Of a DNA stretch of 64,000 bases, positions 21,138-29,302 are shown one piece after another (position 1 is the first letter of the stretch; each line of letters starts with the position of its first letter). The stretch is from Glaciecola sp. (lineage in GTDB: Bacteria; Pseudomonadota; Gammaproteobacteria; Enterobacterales; Alteromonadaceae). The stretch covers positions 62,001 to 126,000 of the forward strand of contig JAAZVZ010000002.1 in assembly GCA_018623155.1 (NCBI GenBank), given 5' to 3'. Under the pieces are notes generated by a model that worked only from the letters and a program-made list of their open reading frames with translations, searched no databases and was not told the origin of the DNA. The translations under genes and the position numbers were made by a program.

Positions 21138-22274
21138 TTATTGTTGTAATACTTGCATCACAGCACGCATAGCCACTAGGACATCCGCACCGAGTTGTTG
21201 TGAACGAGGTATTGACCAACCGTAGACGGCGTCTGGTAAATCGGCATTGTCTTTAAATGGCATCTCTAGTGTGTAAGATAAACAGTCAAAACGATGACCA
21301 ATAGCATTGGCTGCAATCGTGAGATTGGCACTTCCCGGCGCATCTTTGGGGTAACCGTAAGTATCTTGAAACTCTGGCGTCGTCTGCATCAATACCTCTT
21401 TAAATGTCTTTTCTAAATGGGCAAGACGCTCATCGTAGTTGGGGTTTCCCTCACATCCAGCCACAAAATTATAGGGTAACGCTTCATCGCCGTGCATATC
21501 CAAAAACAAATCAACCCCGACCTCGTCCATCTTGTTGCGCACAACGAAAACCTCTGGAGAGTGCTCTAATGAGGGGCTTTCCCATTCTCGGTTGAGATTC
21601 ACACCAGCGGCATTGGTGCGCAAATGACCACGTACACTGCCATCCGGATTCATATTAGGTACAACGTAAAACACCACCTGATCCAACAAGTCACGAGCAA
21701 CGCCATCACTATCGTCCAACAGACGAGACAATAAGCCTTCTGCACACCATTCGGCCATGGACTCACCAGGGTGTTGACGAGCAATGACCCAAAACTTGAG
21801 CTTGGGTGTATCTGAATGCTCATCACCAATAACCAATAGGTCCATATCACGACCATCCAGTGTACGACCAAGTAATTCATGGCGACATTCAAAGGCGGTT
21901 TGCGCAGAAGCGATGAGATCCATGTGACGCTCATAACTATAAGGGGCAAAGTAGGCAAAGTACATCACATCGTGTTCTGGGGTCACATCAATGGTTAAGG
22001 TATCCCCATCAAATTGAGTGTCCACACGAAACCACTCTTCGCGATCGTAACTGGCTACAGTTTGATAACCTTCCCACCCTTTGGGATAAGCTGAATTCGT
22101 TAAATCTGTGATGTGCAAGGTATGGTTGACCATAGCTGTGGTCGAGAGGCGAAAATGAAACCACTGATAAAAATCAGATTGATGGTCTTTGTTAATCCCC
22201 AAACGAATGTCTTGAGGAGATTCTGCCGAAATGACGCGGACATTGCCGCTATCAAAAGCACTGCTGATATGCAT
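21138..22274 (-). CDS. M14-family zinc carboxypeptidase (cytosolic CPD-like)
   Basis: Metallocarboxypeptidase of the M14 family, closest in style to the cytosolic carboxypeptidase group. An N-terminal beta domain is followed by the catalytic domain. Zinc ligands appear in ARQHPGESMAEW (His and Glu) and LFLDMHGDEALPYNF (His). The catalytic Glu is in YTLEMPF. I chose the ATG at 22274 because GGAAA lies eight bases upstream; this gives 378 residues. An earlier ATG (22286) and a much longer frame start lack ribosome sites. There is no signal peptide. The peptide substrate is unknown. It lies 21 bases upstream of the symporter gene. Confidence 0.88.
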   Translation of the reverse strand: MHISSAFDSGNVRVISAESPQDIRLGINKDHQSDFYQWFHFRLSTTAMVNHTLHITDLTNSAYPKGWEGYQTVASYDREEWFRVDTQFDGDTLTIDVTPEHDVMYFAYFAPYSYERHMDLIASAQTAFECRHELLGRTLDGRDMDLLVIGDEHSDTPKLKFWVIARQHPGESMAEWCAEGLLSRLLDDSDGVARDLLDQVVFYVVPNMNPDGSVRGHLRTNAAGVNLNREWESPSLEHSPEVFVVRNKMDEVGVDLFLDMHGDEALPYNFVAGCEGNPNYDERLAHLEKTFKEVLMQTTPEFQDTYGYPKDAPGSANLTIAANAIGHRFDCLSYTLEMPFKDNADLPDAVYGWSIPRSQQLGADVLVAMRAVMQVLQQ

Positions 22275-22359
22275 AGCTATTTCCATATTATTTTTATAAA
22301 TAGGAATGTAGCATAATCTTTGTGGAAATGACCAGTTTTGTCTTATGTGATATTCGACA

Positions 22360-22890
22360 CTAGCTGGTGAAAGCAAGCTTGACCTTCATCCCAAACTCAG
22401 TGCTATAACCCACACTCCTACCAACAATCGTTCCTTTAGAATCAATAATATAGACACTGGGAAAGGCACTGATTTGAAACTCATGCGCCGTACTGCGTGT
22501 ACCTAACAAAACATTGCTACGATCAGTACCTGTCTCACCGATAAATTGCTCTACTTCCTCAAGATTCTGAAAGGACAACGCAACCTTGACCACATTCACT
22601 TGTTCAGGATTGAGCTCATCGACATTGTTTATGCTCCAATAACAGACTTTGCACCAAGGAGCAAAAAAATACACCAATGTCGGTTTATCATTGTTTAGTA
22701 GAGGTTGAGTCGCCCCATCAAGATTCACAAATTGATGTTCAGGAATCGTCACAGATCCATCTGCAACCAGCATGTCGCGTTGTTGATACCACACGACGGC
22801 CAACAATATGGCAACAAATATGAGGATTTCTAGAAAACTCTTGCGCCATGTTCTGTCTTTTGATGAGCTTTTGGTTTGATTCTGCGCCAT
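22360..22890 (-). CDS. Membrane-anchored TlpA/ResA-like thioredoxin-fold protein
   Basis: Predicted periplasmic redox protein. From the ATG at 22890 it has 176 residues. A basic N-terminus is followed by one membrane helix (about 18-36), then a thioredoxin-like domain with the redox pair C80/C83 in APWCKVC and a cis-Pro region ISAFPSVYII. It probably reduces or exchanges disulfides in envelope proteins; partners are unknown. An in-frame GTG at 22929 would add 13 residues without a better ribosome site. It lies upstream of the M14 gene on the same strand and downstream of the GAPDH terminator. Confidence 0.86.
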   Translation of the reverse strand: MAQNQTKSSSKDRTWRKSFLEILIFVAILLAVVWYQQRDMLVADGSVTIPEHQFVNLDGATQPLLNNDKPTLVYFFAPWCKVCYWSINNVDELNPEQVNVVKVALSFQNLEEVEQFIGETGTDRSNVLLGTRSTAHEFQISAFPSVYIIDSKGTIVGRSVGYSTEFGMKVKLAFTS

Positions 22891-22958
22891 AAGAGATAAA
22901 TCAATAATGTTGTCTTCAAAAAAGACCACAATTGTATCAGTTATCTTTCAACTAAAAC

Positions 22959-22990
22959 AAAAAAGCCCCAACCAAAGTTAGGGCTTTCTT
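22959..22990 (-). terminator. Intrinsic terminator after the long GAPDH gene
   Basis: AAAGCCC and GGGCTTT pair, with an inner AAC/GTT pairing. On the minus strand a T run follows directly. It lies 14 bases from the GAPDH stop. Confidence 0.85.
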
Positions 22991-23003
22991 CTCAAAAAGC
23001 GAG

Positions 23004-24455
23004 TTATTTTGCAGGTAAACTCGGCGCAAAGATACCCGCCATGTCTTGTGCGACTCGCATAACCTGGCAGCTGTATCCAAACTCATTGTCATACCACACA
23101 TACAATGTTGCTCGGTCACCTGAAACGATTGTAGCTGAACTGTCAACAATCGATGCTGCACGTGCGCCAACTAGGTCACTCGAAACGATTTCGGTGGATG
23201 ACGTAAAGTCAATTTGGTGTTGCAAATCTGAGAACAAGGCTGAGCTCTGTAAGAAATCATTGATCGCTTCTTTTGAACCCGCCTCTTTTTCAAAATTCAG
23301 ATTCAAAATCGCCATTGACACATTTGGAGTTGGTACACGTATAGCATTACCGGTTAACTTACCCTCCAATTTTGGATACGCTTTTGAAACGGCTTTAGCT
23401 GCACCAGTTTCAGTGATAACCATATTCAATGGTGCACTGCGTCCACGGCGCTCGGCTTTGTGATAGTTATCAATCAAGTTTTGGTCGTTGGTAAACGCAT
23501 GCACCGTTTCAACGTGACCATTTTTGATCCCGTATTCTTCGTCTAATACTTTCAGAACCGGCGTAATGGCATTGGTGGTACAAGACGCTGCAGAGACGAT
23601 CTTGTCATCCGTGGTGATATCTTGATGGTTCACACCATACACGATGTTTTTGATATCGCCCTTACCTGGCGCGGTTAATAATGCTTTTGCAGCACCTTTG
23701 GCTTGCAAGTGTAAGCCTAAGCCATCGCGATCACGCCAAATACCGGTATTATCTATAATTAACGCATTATCAATGCCATATTGAGTGTAGTCGACGGTTT
23801 CAGGAGAGTTAGCGTAAATCACTTGAATATATGAGCCATTAGCCAAAATCGCTTTACGCTCATTATCTACAGTGATTGAACCATTAAAAGGACCATGTAC
23901 TGAATCACGACGCAATAAAGATGCACGCTTTTCTAAATCGCCGTCTTTACCACCACGCACCACAATCGCACGCAAACGCAACTTGTTGTTTTCTCCTTGG
24001 CGCTCGATCAATAAACGCGCCAATAAACGACCGATACGGCCGAATCCGTATAACACAACATCTTGTGGTACCTGATCATCGTCTTTGTCTACGACAGGAG
24101 CTAATTGCTCTTTGATAAATCCAACCAAATCATTGGATTCTTTGCCCTGACCATAGTGATAATCATAAGCTAATTTACCGATATCGATGCTTGCTGGAGC
24201 AACTTGCAGTTCATTGATTGCTTCGAGAATTGGGTATGATTCACGTAAACGTAGTTTTTGGCCTTCGTGACGGCGTACCGTACGATGTGCTTTAATCACA
24301 TCAATGGCGCTGGCATTTAATAACGAGCGACCGTAAACGGTGATTTCAATCGCTTTGTTGCGATACAGTTTACCAATAATTGGCATCATTTTTTCTGCGT
24401 ATTCCTGACGCTCTTGCCAACTTTTCTGAAGTTCCAATTCGACTGCTTGATTCAT
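23004..24455 (-). CDS. Glyceraldehyde-3-phosphate dehydrogenase, long form (GapB-like)
   Basis: 483-residue GAPDH with an N-terminal extension of about 130 residues rich in charged helices. The Rossmann start [17 protein letters not shown] lies at about 133-149. The catalytic cysteine is Cys292 in SAASCTTNAITPV, and WYDNEFGYSCQ lies near the C-terminus. The long class occurs in marine gammaproteobacteria and pseudomonads beside a normal GapA. A gluconeogenic or NADP-linked role has been proposed for such paralogues; that is inference here. A 331-residue GapA is encoded at 31691-32686. The 284-base region upstream carries a weak HexR-like site and a separate inverted repeat. A terminator follows. 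Confidence 0.92.
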   Translation of the reverse strand: MNQAVELELQKSWQERQEYAEKMMPIIGKLYRNKAIEITVYGRSLLNASAIDVIKAHRTVRRHEGQKLRLRESYPILEAINELQVAPASIDIGKLAYDYHYGQGKESNDLVGFIKEQLAPVVDKDDDQVPQDVVLYGFGRIGRLLARLLIERQGENNKLRLRAIVVRGGKDGDLEKRASLLRRDSVHGPFNGSITVDNERKAILANGSYIQVIYANSPETVDYTQYGIDNALIIDNTGIWRDRDGLGLHLQAKGAAKALLTAPGKGDIKNIVYGVNHQDITTDDKIVSAASCTTNAITPVLKVLDEEYGIKNGHVETVHAFTNDQNLIDNYHKAERRGRSAPLNMVITETGAAKAVSKAYPKLEGKLTGNAIRVPTPNVSMAILNLNFEKEAGSKEAINDFLQSSALFSDLQHQIDFTSSTEIVSSDLVGARAASIVDSSATIVSGDRATLYVWYDNEFGYSCQVMRVAQDMAGIFAPSLPAK

Positions 24456-24567
24456 TGTAATTAAGGCCTTTACTCAAACTAGTTAAACACTTGCCACGGT
24501 ACGTTTGTAGGGTACAGAGGCGACAATTCGAAACTAAGTGTATACAAGGAAAATGGGCTTGCCAAAT

Positions 24568-24582
24568 TGTTGGATAATTACA
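24568..24582. promoter_or_regulatory. Weak HexR-like site upstream of the long GAPDH gene
   Basis: TGTTGGATAATTACA keeps TGT and the full right half ATTACA of the HexR consensus, but the left half is degraded. It lies 113-127 bases upstream of the GAPDH start. The match alone is suggestive only. Confidence 0.4.
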
Positions 24583-24618
24583 AAAAATGGATATTTTCAG
24601 AGGAAATCAAACAATTGT

Positions 24619-24635
24619 ATGTTGTTTTTCAACAT
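24619..24635. repeat. Perfect inverted repeat upstream of the long GAPDH gene
   Basis: ATGTTG and CAACAT flank five T bases. It is a candidate operator or small hairpin in the 284-base gap between msrB and the GAPDH gene. No regulator is recognised. Confidence 0.45.
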
Positions 24636-24739
24636 TATTAAGGTTCGTTACATAGAACACGCATGAATGACGTTTTCAGACGAAAATAAAGCACACTATA
24701 TAAGACTAAAATATATTATTTTTTTGCGTGATATAGGAG

Positions 24740-25120
24740 TTATTCATCCGAGTGAAACTGCAAAGAGACACTATTTACGCAATACCTCTCTCCCGTGGGC
24801 GCAGGACCATCATTAAACACATGGCCTAAATGCGCATCACAGTGCTTGCACAAAATCTCAGTACGTACCATACCATGAGAATGGTCAGGGGCGAATTTGA
24901 CGTTTTTTGTGGCATCTTGGTCGTAAAAGCTCGGCCAGCCACAACCCGATTCGAACTTGTGTTCAGAACTAAACAGTGGTGCATCACAAACCACACAGTG
25001 ATAGAGACCCAACTCAAAATGATTGTTGTACTCTCCCGTAAATGGACGTTCGGTGCCTTTTTCTTGAGTCACGTATAAAGCCTGGGGACTTAGGTGGGCT
25101 GTGCTAAATGATTTGGTCAT
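24740..25120 (-). CDS. msrB: Peptide-methionine (R)-S-oxide reductase MsrB
   Basis: Repairs the R epimer of methionine sulfoxide in proteins. The protein is 126 residues. Zinc-binding pairs are C42/C45 and C91/C94, and the nucleophile is Cys114 in RYCVNSVSL. The resolving pathway depends on thioredoxin by family knowledge. The ATG shares one base with the glgX stop (TAATG), so msrB is translated as the last gene of the glycogen operon. No terminator is obvious after it. Confidence 0.95.
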   Translation of the reverse strand: MTKSFSTAHLSPQALYVTQEKGTERPFTGEYNNHFELGLYHCVVCDAPLFSSEHKFESGCGWPSFYDQDATKNVKFAPDHSHGMVRTEILCKHCDAHLGHVFNDGPAPTGERYCVNSVSLQFHSDE

Positions 25121-27147
25121 TATAATTCTCTTGTTCGGTCTGTTTGTTTAAATATCACAAATGAGCGATTTGAGATCACAAATTGCGATTTGGCAATGTA
25201 AGCCCCCAAGGGATTAAAGTCTGTCATACGTGTATCGAGCACAACCTGCCAGCGATGGTTCTTTTTGACCTTGGGCAAGACCAGATGGTGATCGAGCGTA
25301 TCGGCATTGACACATATCAGCCAGTGCTCCTGATTATCCGAACTGCCGATTAGCTCGACGGCAAAGCCTTTGTTCGTGGGATCATGCCAATCAGAATCCG
25401 CTTTAGGGCTGCCGTCAATTTTGTACCAGTGCACAGCGTCCACATTACACTGATCAAAAAATGTGTCATCCGCTAATTGGGCATTGGTCAGGATCTGACT
25501 AGATTGTTTTAACGCAATACAATACTGGCAAAACGCCAAAAAATCCGCCTGCTGACGATTGAGATCCCAGTCACAATAATTGAGCTCATTATCTTGACAA
25601 TACGCATTATTGTTACCGAGTTGAGAACGGCTCAATTCATCTCCATGCAAGACAAGAGGCGTGCCTTGCGCAAATATCATTGAAGCAAACAAATTGCGTT
25701 TTTGCCGCTCTCTGACATGGTTGATCACCACATCATCGGTAGGTCCTTCAACGCCATAGTTGCAACTAGCGTTATGATTATGGCCATCGCGGTTGTCTTC
25801 TAAGTTTGCCTCGTTGTGTTTGTCGTTGTAGCTCACGACATCTTGCAAAGTAAATCCGTCGTGAAAAGTCACGCCATTGACTGACGTGTAAGATGCACGA
25901 ACGCCTTTGTGAAATACATCTCGCGAGCCAAACATACAGGTGGCAAAATCGGCCATTTTGTTGCTATCTCCGCGCCAAAAACTGCGCGTAATGTCGCGAA
26001 ATTGATCGTTGATTTCGGCAAATGACACGGGGAAATTCCCCAGTTGATAGCCGTACTCACCTATGTCCCAGGGCTCGGCAATGTGAATTTTGTCACGTAG
26101 GATTGGATCTTGTTGCAACGCTTTGAACAAACCAGATTTTAATGAAAAAGCGTGTGGTTGACGTCCCATATTCGTCGCTAAATCATAGCGAAACCCATCA
26201 AAGCCGTATACAGTCACCCAGTGCCTGGCCGCATCCAAAATCATTTGTAAGTTATATTGATGGGCAAGATTAATGGTGTTGCCACATCCGGAATAATTCG
26301 CATACTCACGTGACTCAGGCAAGAACGTATAAGCAGTATTTGGTTGGGTGGCACGATGATGAAGGATTGGCCCATCTTGACCACCTTCGGCAGTGTGGTT
26401 AAACACCACATCCAAAATCACCTCAAACCCTGCTTTATGCAGTGTATCCACACAAATCTGCAATTCAGTATGTGCATCTTGAAATGCATAACGAGGATCT
26501 GGGGCAAAAAAACTCGCTGTATTATAGCCCCAGTAGTTCGTAAGACCTTTTTCCACAATAAAAGGCTCTGGCATGAAAGCCATCAAGGGCATTAACTGGA
26601 TCGTGGTGACACCCAACTCTTGCAAATGTTCAATCACAGATGTATGGCACAAACCAAGATACGTCCCGCGATGCGCTTCTGGCACAGCTGGATGCAGCAC
26701 ACTCATGCTTTTGAGATGCGCCTCATACACCACACGATGATGTGGTTGGATAGGCTTGGTCAAAGGTCTCACCGCACCCACGGCTTCTGTAAATGCTGGA
26801 ATTTTGCCTTTGGGGAACCACAATGCCGGATTGTTTTGATATTGTTGCTTGTCCCAATACCATGCATGAGAGAGCTGTTGTGCATAAGGGTCACTGATAA
26901 AACATGCCTTACCCTGTTGCAACGTGACACAATACAGATAGACCAAGTCAGAATAATTTGAACTGATCGACCAATACCAATCTGACCCCACTCGTTTGTT
27001 GGCAGGGAAGCGCACCACCTCCTCTTGGGTATCGGCGTGAAATAATACCAATTCCACGGACTTGAGTTCTGGGCCATACAAGACAAACTCAAGACGTTTT
27101 TGAGTCACAGTCACACCATACGAAGTACGCAAATTGGCCGTGATCAT
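25120..27147 (-). CDS. glgX: Glycogen debranching enzyme GlgX
   Basis: Isoamylase-type GH13 enzyme that removes short alpha-1,6 branches from phosphorylase-limited glycogen. The chosen ATG overlaps the glgB stop (ATGA) and gives 675 residues. A CBM48-type N-terminal domain precedes the barrel. The predicted nucleophile is Asp322 (GFRYDLA) and the acid is Glu358 (HIAEPW). The block [20 protein letters not shown] is typical of GlgX. A frame start 29 codons earlier lies inside glgB and is unlikely. It is the third gene of malQ-glgB-glgX-msrB. Confidence 0.95.
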   Translation of the reverse strand: MITANLRTSYGVTVTQKRLEFVLYGPELKSVELVLFHADTQEEVVRFPANKRVGSDWYWSISSNYSDLVYLYCVTLQQGKACFISDPYAQQLSHAWYWDKQQYQNNPALWFPKGKIPAFTEAVGAVRPLTKPIQPHHRVVYEAHLKSMSVLHPAVPEAHRGTYLGLCHTSVIEHLQELGVTTIQLMPLMAFMPEPFIVEKGLTNYWGYNTASFFAPDPRYAFQDAHTELQICVDTLHKAGFEVILDVVFNHTAEGGQDGPILHHRATQPNTAYTFLPESREYANYSGCGNTINLAHQYNLQMILDAARHWVTVYGFDGFRYDLATNMGRQPHAFSLKSGLFKALQQDPILRDKIHIAEPWDIGEYGYQLGNFPVSFAEINDQFRDITRSFWRGDSNKMADFATCMFGSRDVFHKGVRASYTSVNGVTFHDGFTLQDVVSYNDKHNEANLEDNRDGHNHNASCNYGVEGPTDDVVINHVRERQKRNLFASMIFAQGTPLVLHGDELSRSQLGNNNAYCQDNELNYCDWDLNRQQADFLAFCQYCIALKQSSQILTNAQLADDTFFDQCNVDAVHWYKIDGSPKADSDWHDPTNKGFAVELIGSSDNQEHWLICVNADTLDHHLVLPKVKKNHRWQVVLDTRMTDFNPLGAYIAKSQFVISNRSFVIFKQTDRTREL

Positions 27148-29288
27148 CGTTGCACTAACACCACGCATGCCAATGGCGGTAAATTGAGTATGAATTGGCC
27201 ACTTGTCACGGTCACCGTTTGTGGCACAAAACAATCACTGCCTCCATACACTGCGGCGTCTGAATTAAACACGACTTGATACTGCCCATCAGCAACGTTG
27301 TGCAAGGTGTATTGATCGTGTGGTGTAGGCGTAAAATTACACAGTACAACAGCCGTTTGACCCGAATCAGAATGGCGACTAAAGCACACAATAGAGCGTT
27401 CTGCATCATCATGCGATAACCAGCGAAAGCCAGTATCATTATGACATTGTTCATGCAATGCAGGAGTCTGTCGATATAAGTGATTCAAATCGCGATATAA
27501 GGTTTGAATTTGTTGATGTTTTGACTCTTGCAACAAATACCAATCGAGCTGTCCATTGTGATCCCATTCTCGATACTGCCCTAATTCGCACCCCATAAAA
27601 GTGAGCTTCTTACCCGGATGAGTAAACATAAAACTGGCGTATGTGCGTAAATTTGCTCGTTGCTGCCAATCATCACCTGGCATTTTGTTGATGAGCGAAC
27701 CCTTACCATATACGACTTCGTCGTGAGAAATGGGCAGCACAAAATTTTCATCAAACGCATACACCATCGAAAACGTAATATCATTATGATGGTATTTGCG
27801 ATACGCCGGGTTGCGACTGATATAGGTTAAGGAGTCATGCATCCAGCCCATGTTCCATTTGAAACCAAAACCCAAACCGCCCATATCGACAGGTCGCGAG
27901 ACTTTGGCAAACGACGTGGATTCTTCGGCAATGGTCATAACGTTAGGGAACTGCTCGTAAACCGCTCGGTTCATCCACTGTAACAAACTAATCGCTTCGT
28001 AGTTGTGATTGCCGCCGTCGACATTGGGGATCCACTCACCATCGTTGCGTGAATAGTCCAGATATAACATTGAGGCCACCGCATCCACACGCAAACCATC
28101 AATGTGAAAATGCTCACACCAATACAAAGCGTTTGCCACCAAGAACTGACGCACTTCATCTTTGCCGAAGTCATAAATGCATGAATGCCAATCCGGATGC
28201 CAACCTTTGCGAGGATCCTCGTATTCGTACACACAAGAACCGTCGAACTTGGCTAAACCATGTCCGTCCTCAGGAAAATGCGCAGGCACCCAATCAATGA
28301 TGACACCAATATCGGCTTGGTGACAGGCATCGACAAAATATTTGAAATCATCCGGTGAACCAAAACGGCTGGTCGGGGCAAATAAACCAACAGGTTGATA
28401 GCCCCAAGAACCATCAAATGGATATTCGGAAATCGGCATGCACTCGATATGGGTATATCCCATATCTTTGACATACATGACCAAATCATCGGCAAGCTCT
28501 CGATATGATAAATATCGACGACCATCAGTGGGTCTGCGCCATGAAGCGAGTTGTACCTCATAAATACTCATTGGTTGAGAATATGGGTTTGTATTCGTCC
28601 GTTTGCGCCACATATCATCCGACCATTGATACGACGAATGGTCAAAAATCACTGATGCATGAGATGGATATTGGTCGTGATAGAAACCAACCGGATCGGA
28701 CTTATGTGGTAAACGGTCACCATGAGCATTGCGCAATGCAAACTTATATTTTTGTCCAATTTGTGCACTAGGTATCACTAACACCCAATATCCCATGTCC
28801 GTTTTTTGCATAGGATGCGCCGTATCGTTCCAATGATTGAACTCACCGATCACCGAGACGGCCGAAGCATTTGGAGCAAAAACAGCAAAACGAACTGCCT
28901 GGATCGTGTCACCATTACCTTCATCTAAGGTAATGACTTGTGCCCCTAGTTGGCGGTATACATTTTGAGGCGCATGGTCAACAAAATGCACAGCATGGTA
29001 AGCTTCATTCTTGTATCCATATGGGTCTGCAATAGTGAATTTGGAATCGCTGGTTTGTACACTCAAACGATATTGATTGGGGATTTTACTCGGGATAGTA
29101 TTACTGAATATCCCCTCTCCTTCTGCAGTGAGTTCGACAATTTGATTTCCTTGGACATCGACTACATCTACTGCAGTTGCGTCAGGAATATAAACCCGAC
29201 AGTAGTCACCTAACTCATTGCGAAATACGCCTAAATCGTTGAAAGGTAAACTTGCACGTCCTTGTACCAAATGATGATAATCAGTCAT
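27144..29288 (-). CDS. glgB: 1,4-alpha-glucan branching enzyme GlgB
   Basis: Forms alpha-1,6 branch points in glycogen. The protein is 714 residues. An N-terminal region and a CBM48 domain around residues 130-215 (VRFAVFAPNASAVSVIGEFNHW is split across it) precede the GH13 barrel. The predicted nucleophile is Asp402 in GLRVDAVASMLY and the acid is Glu455 in MTIAEEST. LPISHDEVVYGKGSL contains the third acidic residue. It overlaps glgX by 4 bases and follows malQ after 14 bases. glgC, glgA and glgP are not in the window. Confidence 0.96.
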   Translation of the reverse strand: MTDYHHLVQGRASLPFNDLGVFRNELGDYCRVYIPDATAVDVVDVQGNQIVELTAEGEGIFSNTIPSKIPNQYRLSVQTSDSKFTIADPYGYKNEAYHAVHFVDHAPQNVYRQLGAQVITLDEGNGDTIQAVRFAVFAPNASAVSVIGEFNHWNDTAHPMQKTDMGYWVLVIPSAQIGQKYKFALRNAHGDRLPHKSDPVGFYHDQYPSHASVIFDHSSYQWSDDMWRKRTNTNPYSQPMSIYEVQLASWRRPTDGRRYLSYRELADDLVMYVKDMGYTHIECMPISEYPFDGSWGYQPVGLFAPTSRFGSPDDFKYFVDACHQADIGVIIDWVPAHFPEDGHGLAKFDGSCVYEYEDPRKGWHPDWHSCIYDFGKDEVRQFLVANALYWCEHFHIDGLRVDAVASMLYLDYSRNDGEWIPNVDGGNHNYEAISLLQWMNRAVYEQFPNVMTIAEESTSFAKVSRPVDMGGLGFGFKWNMGWMHDSLTYISRNPAYRKYHHNDITFSMVYAFDENFVLPISHDEVVYGKGSLINKMPGDDWQQRANLRTYASFMFTHPGKKLTFMGCELGQYREWDHNGQLDWYLLQESKHQQIQTLYRDLNHLYRQTPALHEQCHNDTGFRWLSHDDAERSIVCFSRHSDSGQTAVVLCNFTPTPHDQYTLHNVADGQYQVVFNSDAAVYGGSDCFVPQTVTVTSGQFILNLPPLACVVLVQR

Positions 29289-29302
29289 TATTATCCTTGT
29301 TT

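Noticed and set aside
22275..22376. Longer start for the M14 carboxypeptidase
   Set aside because: The extra residues do not look like the family N-terminus, and the region ends inside the upstream redoxin gene; the ATG at 22274 has a GGAAA site.
23041..23463. 140-codon open frame on the plus strand opposite the long GAPDH gene
   Set aside because: It is an antisense shadow of a clearly conserved gene, has no family resemblance and no ribosome site.
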